Source: Thermogemmatispora tikiterensis
GTDB lineage: Bacteria > Chloroflexota > Ktedonobacteria > Ktedonobacterales > Ktedonobacteraceae
Reading direction: 5' to 3'
Assembly: GCF_003268475.1 (NCBI RefSeq)
Contig: NZ_MCIF01000002.1
Coordinates: 2,447,390 to 2,483,840 of the forward strand
Length of the DNA stretch: 36,451 nt
In this document: piece by piece, positions 7,468 to 15,767 of the stretch
Layout of the letters: the number at the start of each line of letters is the position of its first letter
Position numbering within the stretch: position 1 is the stretch's first letter
Translations under genes and position numbers: made by a program
Notes under the pieces: model-generated
The model's database searches: none
The model's input: only the letters and a program-made list of their open reading frames with translations
Told to the model about the DNA's origin: nothing

Positions 7468-8736
7468 TCAAGGGGGCGTCAGCAGAGACAGGGTTGCTCC
7501 TGCAGGCAGATCGAGGCCATAGGTCGAGACCAGCCACCCTGTGCCCCCCATCGGAGCCGTGGGGCCCTGCACAGCAGGAGGCACTCGCAGCAGCAGGACC
7601 GACATCTGATGGTGCACAGGCTGCCCTGTCGTCGGATCAGCTTGTAGCCCCTGCTGAAGCTGCCCCGTTGCCGGCTCGCGTCGCATCTGCCAGAGCCAGA
7701 AATGCACCGTTACCCAGGCAAAGCGTTGCCCTCCACGGACTTGCAGGGCCACCAACTGTGGCTCTGCATTCACTACTTCCTGAATGAGCTGCTCTCCCAC
7801 CACCGTATCGTAGAAGGCCGGACTCATCCGGCGATCATGCTGCTGGAAGCGAGCCTTTCCCCCAGGGGTGAGCAGGAACACTGCCGCCGTCAACGTCCCG
7901 CCGGGCCTGGTCCGTGCGCCAACGTTGCGGTAATCCAGGCTCATTTCGCGGTCGGTAAAGGTGACAGCAGTACGCAGCGCCTCAATGGCATCAGCGCGCG
8001 TCAGGCCTGCAGCCGCCCAGTCCGCCGGAAGCGGATCTGCCAGCCATGCGTTGGGAACTCCTGTGGTCCCCTGATTCTGATCTCCTGCCGGGCTCGTGGA
8101 CCCCGCAGGTGCACTCGGGCTGGGGCTGCTGGTCGGTATGGGACGAGGAGTAGGCGTCGAAGGTCTCCCAGTGGGGGTACGTTGGGCCCCTGGCGTACGG
8201 ACAGTACGTGGAACGGTGGCAGTGGGAGGTGCCGCGGTACCTCCTGGAGCGGTCCGCGTGGGGAAGGCAGCACCAGGTGTCGGGGAATGAGCCAGAGCCG
8301 TAGCCAGCAGCAGACTCAGGAGCAAGAGGGTCAAGGCCACCAGGCCCAATCGGCGCAGCAGCGACCAGGGGGAGCGCCGGGCTATCGTCGCCAGGCCTGC
8401 TGACTGCGACGAGTTGGCCTGGCTCGCAGCGGCTTCTGGGACGGTGGGCATCGCCAGTGGGCCAGAACGCTGGGGGAGGAAGAAGGGTGAAGCCTCCTCA
8501 GCGTCCTCTTCCCAGGTGAACCATTCCTGCTCCTGCGCCGAAGGCAGGGCCGGCTCTGGCGCCCGGTTATCTGCTGCTGCTGACGCGGTGGTCGCTGAGC
8601 AGGGCCGCCCTGGCGGAGGACTCGCTGCCCTGGCTCCATCTGCTGAAGGAGCAGCGCTTGCACTGGTCCCAGCAGCGGGATCAGCCAGGCAGGACTCGCC
8701 CTCAGTGGCGGGCTGACGAGGTTCAGAGACAGACAT
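7468..8736 (-). CDS. P/T-rich single-pass membrane protein with C-terminal extracytoplasmic domain (422 aa), cassette 1
   Basis: The ATG at 8736 (or GTG at 8739) follows AAAGGAG. Residues 1-125 are a low-complexity Ala/Pro/Ser-rich cytoplasmic part with an acidic patch (WFTWEEDAEE). Residues 129-148 are a single membrane span. Residues 150-225 are a Pro/Thr/Ser linker typical of wall-spanning tethers. Residues 230-422 form a folded domain with conserved stretches TAVTFTDREMSLDYR and PMGGTGWLVSTYGLD. The same domain recurs in the 407-residue protein at 15768-16991, so it is a real conserved unit, though I do not recognise the family. Both copies are the first gene ahead of a hydrolase/carrier gene, so the protein is probably an external sensor or accessory of that system. 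Confidence 0.75.
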   Translation of the reverse strand: MSVSEPRQPATEGESCLADPAAGTSASAAPSADGARAASPPPGRPCSATTASAAADNRAPEPALPSAQEQEWFTWEEDAEEASPFFLPQRSGPLAMPTVPEAAASQANSSQSAGLATIARRSPWSLLRRLGLVALTLLLLSLLLATALAHSPTPGAAFPTRTAPGGTAAPPTATVPRTVRTPGAQRTPTGRPSTPTPRPIPTSSPSPSAPAGSTSPAGDQNQGTTGVPNAWLADPLPADWAAAGLTRADAIEALRTAVTFTDREMSLDYRNVGARTRPGGTLTAAVFLLTPGGKARFQQHDRRMSPAFYDTVVGEQLIQEVVNAEPQLVALQVRGGQRFAWVTVHFWLWQMRREPATGQLQQGLQADPTTGQPVHHQMSVLLLRVPPAVQGPTAPMGGTGWLVSTYGLDLPAGATLSLLTPP

Positions 8737-9278
8737 CACACATCAGCTCCTTTCATTTCATCTGGGACAGGTCATCGCCGAGCAACGGCCTCCCAGGCGC
8801 TCCCAGGTGTCCTGCCACCTCCCTTCGCCCCACACACGCACCGGTCCAGGTACGCTCCCAGGCGGGGAGGTCCGAAGGCGGAGGGCGCCCCTTGATGGGC
8901 GGACTTCGGTGAGCATAGCCCTGGCGACTGGACCCCGGGGGGCATGGATCGGTGGTGCCAGCGGTCTCCCCCCGGGTCGTGGGAGGAACAGCAGGGGAAC
9001 CGGACAGGAACGGAAGAGGAAACAAGCTGGAACCAGCTGGTCGTTCTGGCGCAGCCCCCGGGAGCGAGCAGCATGGCTGCGTGGGAACACCAGGCAGAAG
9101 AGCGGGCAAGCGCCCTGAGCCATGCGGCAGGGCAGCGCTGACTGCCCCTGTGGCGGTGAGGGGCGCCGGCATCACGAGCGAGCAGGAGCCCTGCGACAGG
9201 TTCACTCACGGTTTGCTGTATGCAACCGATAAAGACGATATCCTCTTCATGCTCTTTGATCGCTGTTGTGCAGGTCAC
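8737..9278. other. Gene-free stretch upstream of cassette 1
   Basis: Overlapping open frames on both strands have skewed composition and no ribosome binding sites, so none is called. The stretch should contain the minus-strand promoter for the gene starting at 8736, but in this GC-rich DNA I cannot assign -35 and -10 boxes with confidence. Confidence 0.4.
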
Positions 9279-9322
9279 TTCGAGGATCGCAGCACCCGGC
9301 GTTCCACGCAGCGATCCTCGAA
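9279..9322. repeat. Perfect 12-bp inverted repeat upstream of the CRISPR leader
   Basis: TTCGAGGATCGC (9279-9290) and GCGATCCTCGAA (9311-9322) are exact reverse complements around a 20-base loop. A diverged relative lies near 542-590, sharing GAGGATC, CACGCAGCG-TCCTCGA and GGCTT-CCAG in the same order. No T-run follows. It may be a terminator, a protein-binding hairpin or a small mobile repeat. Confidence 0.6.
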
Positions 9323-9364
9323 TGGCTTTCCAGGCCGTCTGAGGGCCAACGTGGCTGGCATGAT

Positions 9365-9382
9365 GACCGCTCTTAAGCGGTC
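9365..9382 (+). promoter_or_regulatory. Anti-terminator-like hairpin overlapping the terminator
   Basis: GACCGC (9365-9370) and GCGGTC (9377-9382) form a perfect 6-bp stem around TCTTAA. Its 3' arm shares bases with the 5' arm of the downstream terminator stem (9378-9393), so the two structures cannot form together. This is the arrangement of an attenuator. Confidence 0.5.
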
Positions 9383-9400
9383 ACTGCTGACCGTTTTTTT
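9378..9400 (+). terminator. Intrinsic terminator just before the CRISPR array
   Basis: CGGTCA and TGACCG form a 6-bp stem around CTGC, followed directly by seven T residues (9394-9400). This is a textbook rho-independent terminator for plus-strand transcription, 58 bases before the first CRISPR repeat. It would insulate the array from upstream readthrough or act as an attenuator with the overlapping hairpin. Confidence 0.75.
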
Positions 9401-9458
9401 GGGATCATCGAATCTGCTTGACGGAGGCCGCTCCAGATGCTCCGCTAGAGGGGGTACC

Positions 9459-9864
9459 GTCAGAAGCAGTGCAGCGGCCCGTCTGGGATTGAAACACGCA
9501 GGGCGTGCTGCTGCTGATCCGCTTCCAAGTCAGAAGCAGTGCAGCGGCCCGTCTGGGATTGAAACCTCGGGGAAGAACTCAAGACGCCCCTGGCCCACAG
9601 CGCCGTCAGAAGCAGTGCAGCGGCCCGTCTGGGATTGAAACTCCAGGTACGAATACGTCCCCCCGGGGATGTCGACATCGTCAGAAGCAGTGCAGCGGCC
9701 CGTCTGGGATTGAAACAGACACCTCTATGAGGTACGTGTTCCATCCCCAACCTGTCAGAAGCAGTGCAGCGGCCCGTCTGGGATTGAAACAGACACCTCT
9801 ATGAGGTACGTGTTCCATCCCCAACCTGTCAGAAGCAGTGCAGCGGCCCGTCTGGGATTGAAAC
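9459..9864 (+). CRISPR. CRISPR array: six 37-bp repeats, five spacers, no cas genes nearby
   Basis: Identical 37-bp repeats start at 9459, 9529, 9605, 9680, 9754 and 9828. Each begins GTCAGAAGCAGTGCAGCGG and ends GGGATTGAAAC. Spacers are 33, 39, 38, 37 and 37 bases long. The ATTGAAAC end fixes the direction as plus strand, with the leader on the low-coordinate side. Spacers 4 and 5 are identical. All six repeats are perfect, so there is no degenerate end repeat. No cas gene is present in the window, so any effector and adaptation genes must be elsewhere. The repeat end resembles those of type I and type III systems, but the subtype cannot be assigned. Confidence 0.97.
9717..9864 (+). repeat. 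Exact tandem duplication of a spacer-repeat unit
   Basis: Bases 9717-9790 and 9791-9864 are identical 74-bp units, each a 37-base spacer (beginning AGACACCTCTATGAGGTACG) plus one repeat. They form the leader-distal end of the array. The cause is probably recombination between repeats or replication slippage rather than two acquisitions. Confidence 0.95.
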
Positions 9865-10392
9865 GGGTTTGCCGACAGGGCTGACGGCTTACCGCCTTCC
9901 GCTTTCAAGGCCGCTTCACTGCTTGCTGCCGGGTGTGCTCCCAGGCAGGGAACAGTGTAGCAGCCTCTCTCCGTCCTGCTTCAGGAGTGAGCCGGGAGGC
10001 AACCGGGAAGGTCGCTGGTCGCCGCTGGGTCGCTTCCTGGACCCAGGCGAGAGGCCACCGCTCTACGGCTGTCAGAGCGCAGGCACGTGGTGGCTCATCG
10101 AAGCAGCGGCAGGTGGGACCTGCCAGGACGAGGGGGTACGTTCGTCTCCGCCGGAAAGGAAGACAAGAGAAGAACCGCTCCCTGTCGAAGGGCAAACCAC
10201 CGATGCCTGCCACCAAGAATCAAGACCCCGCCAGCGCACACGCCTGTGGTCCTGGACATGGCCAAAGGGCCTGCCAGGGGCAGGCGTTGAGCAGGGCGAC
10301 GATGACACGGGAGCAGAGGAGGCCGGTCAGGCAGGCAGGCAGCCAGGATGGGAAGGCTGACGCACCGCCTCCCAGAGGGCAGGTGGAATGCG
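9865..10392. other. Gene-free stretch after the CRISPR array
   Basis: After the last repeat come about 530 bp with open frames on both strands but no supported gene. A short run of CAGG units lies near 10327-10346. No cas1, cas2 or other cas homologue is seen. Confidence 0.4.
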
Positions 10393-11508
10393 TCACGGAG
10401 CGCACCAGCCAGAGCCTCGCGACAAGCCTGTAGGACGGGGACATCCTCTCCCGGCGGCACACCCTGGGCCCAGTATCCCTGACGGAACACGCTCCCCCCT
10501 GAAGAGGATGCAGGAGAGGACAGCCGCTGCCGGTGCCCAAGGGGCCTTCCTGGCCCGTTCCTGTCGGGTTCCCGCCGCGCTTCCAGGAGCTCCCTGGCTG
10601 GTTCCCGCTTCCCTCTCGCTTGCTTCCCGCCTCCCTCCCGCGTTCCCCATGATCTCCCCGCTCGATGGGTCACTCCCGGAGGCTTCCGGTTTCCTGCCCC
10701 GGCCAACCCGCTGCCTGCTCCTGGCAGACTGGCGGGAACACTGCCGAGGTTTCCTCCCTCCAGGCCCAGGTTCCACGGCCATATGATCACCAGGGCTCAC
10801 TTTCCGCTTCTGCTCCTGAACCGCCGTATTACTCAGATGCATGTATTCCTTAAGCGGAGCACTATCCTCATGGCCTACCAGCGCCTGCAGCGTAGAGATA
10901 TCGCCCCCAAGCATCAAGAAGCGAACGGCGAAGGGATGGCGGAACACACGGGGACTCAGACGCCGCTCCTCTGGCCAGGCGACCCGCTGACGAAGGCGGC
11001 GAAAGAGCAGATCGACGCCTCGACGGGTGAGACCACAACCTTGCTCACCCAGGAAGAGATGATCTTCTCCTGGGTTCCCCATCTCCACGAGCTGCTCGGC
11101 AGTGGGGCAAGAGTGGTCCACAGAGAGCAACAACGCCCTCAGGGCTTTTCTCCCGAGGGCATTCTGCCGCTCCTGCTCGCCCTTCCCCTGGACCTGAATC
11201 ACCCCCTTGTTTCGATCCAGATCCGCCAGACGCAGACCGCCCCATTCCGCAAGGCGAATGCCTGTCTCATAGAGGAGCCACAGGATGGCACGATTGCGCG
11301 CTGCATTACCGTCCGCCTGGGGGCCAGATTCAGAAAGCGACGCACACGCTTTCTGCAAACGCTTGCATTCCTCTTCCCCAATGATCCCAATGAGGGGCTT
11401 GCCCACTTTGGGTATGCTGACATCGGCTGCCGGCGATCGCGAAACAGAGCCTCGGGCTTCCAGCCAATTGCAGAACGCCCGCATGGACCGCGCAGAGGTG
11501 CGGCGCAC
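10393..11508 (-). pseudogene. Tyrosine recombinase, N-terminally truncated, probably inactive
   Basis: The frame opens at a GTG (11508) just after an in-frame TAG, and begins inside the core-binding domain (RSMRAFCNWLEARG, PAADVSIPKV). The catalytic domain follows: Arg85 in YETGIRLAEWGGL, a beta strand with GKG, box II RVFRHPFAV, GHED (His213) and the Tyr222 nucleophile in EYMHLS. Box II normally reads H-x-x-R-H; here the first His is Arg (CGT, one transition from CAT). Homology ends near residue 245. The remaining 125 residues are Gly/Arg/Pro-rich and probably readthrough. The missing N-terminus and the His change point to a decaying XerC/D-like integrase. It sits between the CRISPR array and another integrase remnant, as expected of an old integration site. 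Confidence 0.7.
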
Positions 11509-11520
11509 CGTTAGCTAGAA

Positions 11521-11735
11521 GGCTGGCTATGGCTTTGTGGAGACCGAGACCAAGACCCGCAAGGGCAGGCGTTCCATTCCCCTCCCCCCCGCTCGCCATT
11601 GGCACCTTGAAAGCGCACCAGGCCCGGCAACTGGTGGCATGCCTCAAGGCAGGCGCTCGCTGGTAGCCGATGGATCTGGTCTAGTGGGTTGGCCCGACCT
11701 CTCGCATCGGCGTAGATCCCTGTGACTGGGCCGAG
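11521..11735 (+). pseudogene. Fragment of a second phage-type integrase
   Basis: On the plus strand one frame reads VETETKTRKGRRSIPLPP, the KT-x-x-x-RR-x-IPLP strand of phage integrases. The next frame continues GTLKAHQARQLVACLKAGARW, then PMDLV and WVGPTSRIGVDP after two in-frame stop codons. This matches the order of segments between the first catalytic Arg and box II in phage integrases. It has one frameshift and two stops, so it is a remnant. It lies tail-out beside the minus-strand recombinase fragment. Confidence 0.6.
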
Positions 11736-12107
11736 CCACGATCTCCTGTTCCTGTTAGTCAGCCCCCTCAGGCGTCACCACAACTCGCTCTGGCTGCACC
11801 TCCATACGCAACGGGCGGTGCTCGCAGCAGGCCAGATCGAGTGAGAGGACTGCGTCGCCCCATCGGGGGCCAGATCAAGCACATAGGGCCGCCGAATCGG
11901 CGAGTGCTTCCTCAGACCTTCTCGTCTCTCGCCATGCCTCGTGCTGGCCCAGAGGTGGTCCTGGCCCTGGGTGCCTGCGCTGAGAGCGAGTGGCAGCCGC
12001 TGCAACAGGCGGAGGCCCCCCGGTTCTCCCAGCACAGCGCCTGTTCTGAAACAGCCAGGCGGGCTGTCGGAAACTGCCAGAGGAATCCGGCATGACGATG
12101 ACTCGGA
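11736..12107. other. Gene-free stretch downstream of decayed cassette 2
   Basis: No frame here has a start signal or recognisable protein. It lies between the integrase remnant and the end of the hydrolase-carrier pseudogene. If an MMPL gene once followed cassette 2, no trace of it was recognised here. Confidence 0.35.
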
Positions 12108-13380
12108 TCATCGCCTTCCTCTCTGCTGGGGGGTGGACAGTGGTACCATAGTGGCTTGCCACTGCACGACGATCGCCGCCAGTCGAAACAGGATAGGTGC
12201 TCAATGACCTCCTCTGGACTGAGGCGAATCTGGAGTCGTTCCTCTATCGCACACAGCAGGGCCGAGAGAGTTTTGATGCACGCCGCCGGTCGGTCCAGGA
12301 CCTGAGCGAAGAGCTGCATGAGCATCCGCTCGACAAGGACCTGCAACGAGGGGTTCGGTCGAGCTGAGAGCACAGGACGTGAGCACTGCCGCTCCAGAGA
12401 AGAGCCATCCGAAGAGGTACGGGGAAGAGGGGTCCCACCGGTCCTGCGTATGCTACCCTCTGGCCCTGATCGCTGGCCCCTGCAGAGCGCTGGGAGAGGA
12501 AGGGCCTCATCCTGACCGGCTCGTCTGCAAGGCACTGTAGGGGAGATCCCTGCCTGCTGCTCCTGCGCCGAGCACTCTGGAGAGGTCGGGCTAGGCAGGG
12601 CCAATGGCTCCCGCCTGAGCGCTTTGTCGAAGAAGCCGAGGACTTTGCTGGTATAGGCTCTGCTGTCGGTAAAAAACCCTTGAATATGCTCCGTGTGGAG
12701 GAATCAGCCAGAGTTCCTTTGGAGCATGGGCCGCTTGATAGAGACGCATGGCATCATCCGGGTCAACAATAGTATCGTTTCCGCCGTGGATCAGCAGAAT
12801 CGGTCGTGGAGCAATCCGCCCAATAGTACGGACCGGCTCAACCTGTTGGAAGCAATAGACAGTACATCTGCAGAGGATTTGATCGGTGACCCAGCACAGC
12901 AAACGAAGCACCCAGGCAAGAAGGTGCGCAGAGAAACGGAGAGTGCGAGGCACTGCCCATCCGACCGCGCTCCACTGGGTGGCAAAGGCACCGTCAGCAA
13001 CCAGGGCCTCAACCTCTGGCGCTTGGGCACTGCCCATGATGGAGATGGCAGCCCCTATCGCATAGCCTCACGCTCCCAGGCGCGCCTGGGGAGCAGGTGC
13101 TCTGGCATAGGCAACGGCCCCCAGAAAGTCGTTCAGCTCCCTATACCCCAGTGTCACAGAGACTCCAACCGGCTCCCCATGCCCGTAGTACTCGAAGGCC
13201 AACACGCTATGGCCGGCCTGCCAAGCCAGAGAGGCTTGCATACCCCCAGCACGTCCGTGAGTGCGCGTCGGTAGCCAGGAAGACCAGGATCACGGTTGAG
13301 GCCTGTGGGTGGGGAATAGAGCGGCCACGGACCTGGGAGGTGTCTGTTCCCTCCTCATGGAGGGAAGGAGACCTCTTCTG
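12108..13380 (-). pseudogene. Decayed alpha/beta hydrolase-carrier protein, relative of the 1285-aa fusion
   Basis: Spliced across frames, the minus strand matches the 1285-residue protein from its residue 142 onward: VRGRSIPHP-ASTVILV and GYRR, VLAFEYYGHGEPVG, LGYRELNDFLGA, PEVEALVADGAFATQW, then IAPRPILLIHGGND. The nucleophile elbow reads GYAIGA, so the catalytic Ser is Ala (codon 13059-13061), and a TGA (13068-13070) stands three residues before it. A frameshift follows near 12695, after which EHIQGFF keeps the catalytic His. The frame then runs through a linker straight into a carrier remnant (LFAQVLDRPA, ERLQIRLSPEEVIEHL) that lacks the FFTSGGDS segment and its serine. There is no MMPL part. 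The N-terminal membrane segment is also missing. The gene is dead as read. Confidence 0.75.
13075..13090. repeat. Perfect 16-bp palindrome
   Basis: CCCAGGCGCGCCTGGG equals its own reverse complement. It lies inside the decayed hydrolase reading frame next to the premature TGA, where the coding sequence may have been altered. It may be chance in GC-rich DNA. Confidence 0.5.
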
Positions 13381-15555
13381 CTGGCAGGTTGAGGACAAAC
13401 GGATTCAACGGAACAAACTCACGTCGCTTCTTAGGGCGGATCAGCCGGGAGACGATCGTGGAGGCCACGCCCAGGTCCGGCGCCGCGCCAACGACTGTGA
13501 CCATGCTGAGGATCACTCCCTCCACCACCGCAGAAGCGGAGCCAGAAATCGCCGGATGAAAAGCGTTGCAGAGCAGCAGGATGCCCCAGAGCCACGGGGA
13601 GGCCAATCAGTACGGAGAGCGTGAAGAGGACAGGCCCAATGACCGACCTGCCGGGTTTCGCAGGGATGCAATGATCTGTGCCCGCCGGCTCATCATGGTG
13701 GCGTTGTGCGGCTACTGGCGAAGTCTCTTGCAGCAGCGCCGTAGCAGGCAGAGGAGCCGGTCTGCTGAAAGAAGCTGCCTCGCTAGTCCCAAACAGGGAG
13801 CGGGGAATGAGCCAGATCCCCTCGACGGCCAGAGCACACACGGGAGCCATGCCATAGATGAACGCCTGGAGCAGGAAGAGCACGATGGCCAGAATATTAG
13901 CTGGCTGTAGGATTCTCACGAGGAGCGCGCTTCCCAGCAACGCCGCGGCGAGGAGCCCTTCCTGAGTCGTGATGCGCAAGACTCGTTGCCATTTCCGACG
14001 CTGGCAAACCTTGGGAGTTCGTAGGAACAACCCTCTCTGGCGGCAGAGGGCCATCAGACCGGCCTGGCAGGTGACCCAGGAAAGCGCAGAGAAGAAGAGG
14101 AGAGCCCCACTCGCCTGAGAGCGCCTGCAGTCGGTCGTCTCACGCAGTTCCCAGACCATTTGGAGGCTCCTGGTCAGGAGGAGAAGCGGCGGAATAAACC
14201 AGACGGACTGCAACGCAGCAAAGACGTGATGCTCCCCCAGGATGGAGAGGGCGATCATGATGACCAGCAACAGCGTAGAGAAAAACGACGCGACGTCGAT
14301 CAGATACTGGAAGCCGACGCCCAGATACGAGGAGGCGTTGTATCAGCGTCAAGTGGTACTGTACCGGTGAAGCGAGACCGAGCAATGGTCTCCAGTGCTT
14401 CTTGAGCGCGTCGAATTCAAGGGGCATGAGTCCAGCTCCATAGGGACGGTGATCATCGACGCCCTTCCAGCCCTTGCCAGGCAAGCAGATCGAGAGCTCG
14501 GCATCTTCTGTCACGCAGGTCTCATCCCAGAGGCCCACCTCCTCCAGGCAGCGACGTCGCACGAGTCCCATCGTGCCTGTGCACAGGAGGCTGTTGCGTT
14601 CACGCCGACTGGCCATATACGTCGCGAAGAAGGTCTCGTACATGCAGTTCAACCCTTCGAAATAGGGGTGGCCCTGCCAGGCTCAATAGTGTTGAGGCGT
14701 TTGGACAACAGCCACGCCCGGATCGACAGAGTGCCGTACCGTCGCTCGCAGGAACTGGGGATGGACCAGATCGTCAGCCTCAACGACCGCGATCAGTTCT
14801 CCCCACGCTGGCAGGCGCCTGGTCCCCTCATTGAGCGCGCCCGCCTTGAAAGCTGGCCACTGCTCCAGATGGAGAAACTGGAGCGCTGGTGAGAGCGCTG
14901 ACAGAGAAGCGCTATTGGCTTCCAGGTAGCCAGGTCAGGAGTATGGTTATCAATGACCTGGATCATCCACGGCCCGGGATACTTACTGCTGCCGCAGCAG
15001 TTGCAGAATGACACGGGCCACCAGTTCGGGCGGCTCGTTATGGGGAGGGACCTGCAAGCAGCCCGGCCAGTGCGACGGTTCTGGCGCCGCAAGCATGCGA
15101 TCGCGCTCAGGAAAATGACGCCTGCCAGGCACCGCCAGGACATCGATCGTCAAAGGAAAAGGAGCCACTACAGCGAGGACTTGCCTTCCCCACGCCAGGC
15201 TCCTAAGAACCAGGGAAAGCTCGGATGACCGGAGGAGAACCCACCCCAGAGAGAACAGCGTGGCAATCGCCTGTTGTACCAGGCACGCAGCATACAGGCA
15301 AGCCCAGGCATTCCAGACAGTACGTCGATGCATGCCAATGAGCCAGGCCAGTCCAGGCAGCAGCATGGCTCCCAGTAACCAGAGCTGATGGAAAGACAGC
15401 GCGGTAGCACCTCCGGCCAGGGCAACGAGTCCCAGAGGGATGCCCCCATACACCTGGGATGCTCGCGCGAAACGCGGCACGACCCCCAGGAGAGCAATGA
15501 GAGCCACCAGAGTAGTGGTCACGAGCAATGGTTCAATCCAAGCAGGCATGAGCAT
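13355..15555 (-). pseudogene. Membrane GT2 glycosyltransferase, multiply frameshifted
   Basis: An ATG at 15555 follows AAAGGA. The first 150 residues contain about five membrane spans. PHNEPPELVARVI then begins a GT2 catalytic domain, continued in other frames: AVVEADDLVHPQF (the DxD-type motif), VQTPQHY followed by an in-frame TGA (14683-14685), HPYFEGLNCMYETF, TGTMGLVRR and VTEDAELS. The QxxRW segment expected between EFDALKK and HWRPLL is missing. A C-terminal bundle of membrane spans follows (FQYLIDVASFFSTLLLVIMI onward) to a stop at 13355. At least four frameshifts and one nonsense codon are needed to rebuild it. The intact ancestor would have been a processive or lipid-linked glycosyltransferase related to cellulose and hyaluronan synthases. 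Confidence 0.75.
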
Positions 15556-15642
15556 AGGAACATCCTTTGTCTCTCTCCTCACTGGGAAGGTAGCAGGGTA
15601 GCAGGCACTTGCGACAAGTGACCTCTTCCTGCCGTGGCCGCA

Positions 15643-15657
15643 GCTCGTCTAACGAGC
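15643..15657. repeat. 15-bp hairpin element, left copy flanking the 407-aa gene
   Basis: GCTCGTCTAACGAGC forms a 6-bp stem with a 3-base loop. It is the exact reverse complement of the element at 17050-17064. The pair brackets the gene at 15768-16991. Confidence 0.6.
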
Positions 15658-15767
15658 CGGTCGGCAGCCCATCCTGAACCGATGCATGCACGGGATTCTC
15701 TGGCAGTCTGGATGATTCTGGCAAGCGTGTCGGGCAGACATCCCGCGCTAAGCTGAGAGGCGCCACT

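Noticed and set aside
8753..9278. Overlapping minus-strand open frames upstream of cassette 1
   Set aside because: Three frames are open at once, as expected for GC-rich DNA; all lack start signals and known motifs.
9460..9908. Repetitive open frames across the CRISPR array (repeated RSSAAARLGLK or FNPRRAAALLLT)
   Set aside because: They are translations of the CRISPR repeats and have no start signals.
10095..10790. Long minus-strand open frame of 231 codons overlapping the recombinase
   Set aside because: Composition is Gly/Arg/Pro-rich, it has no ribosome binding site, and it lies in another frame over the tail of the recombinase.
14683..14685. In-frame TGA in the glycosyltransferase as a selenocysteine codon, given the possible tRNA-Sec nearby
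   Set aside because: The same gene has several frameshifts and a missing motif segment, the position is not a redox site, and no SECIS-like hairpin is evident just after it. A nonsense mutation is the simpler reading. The same applies to the TGA at 13068-13070.
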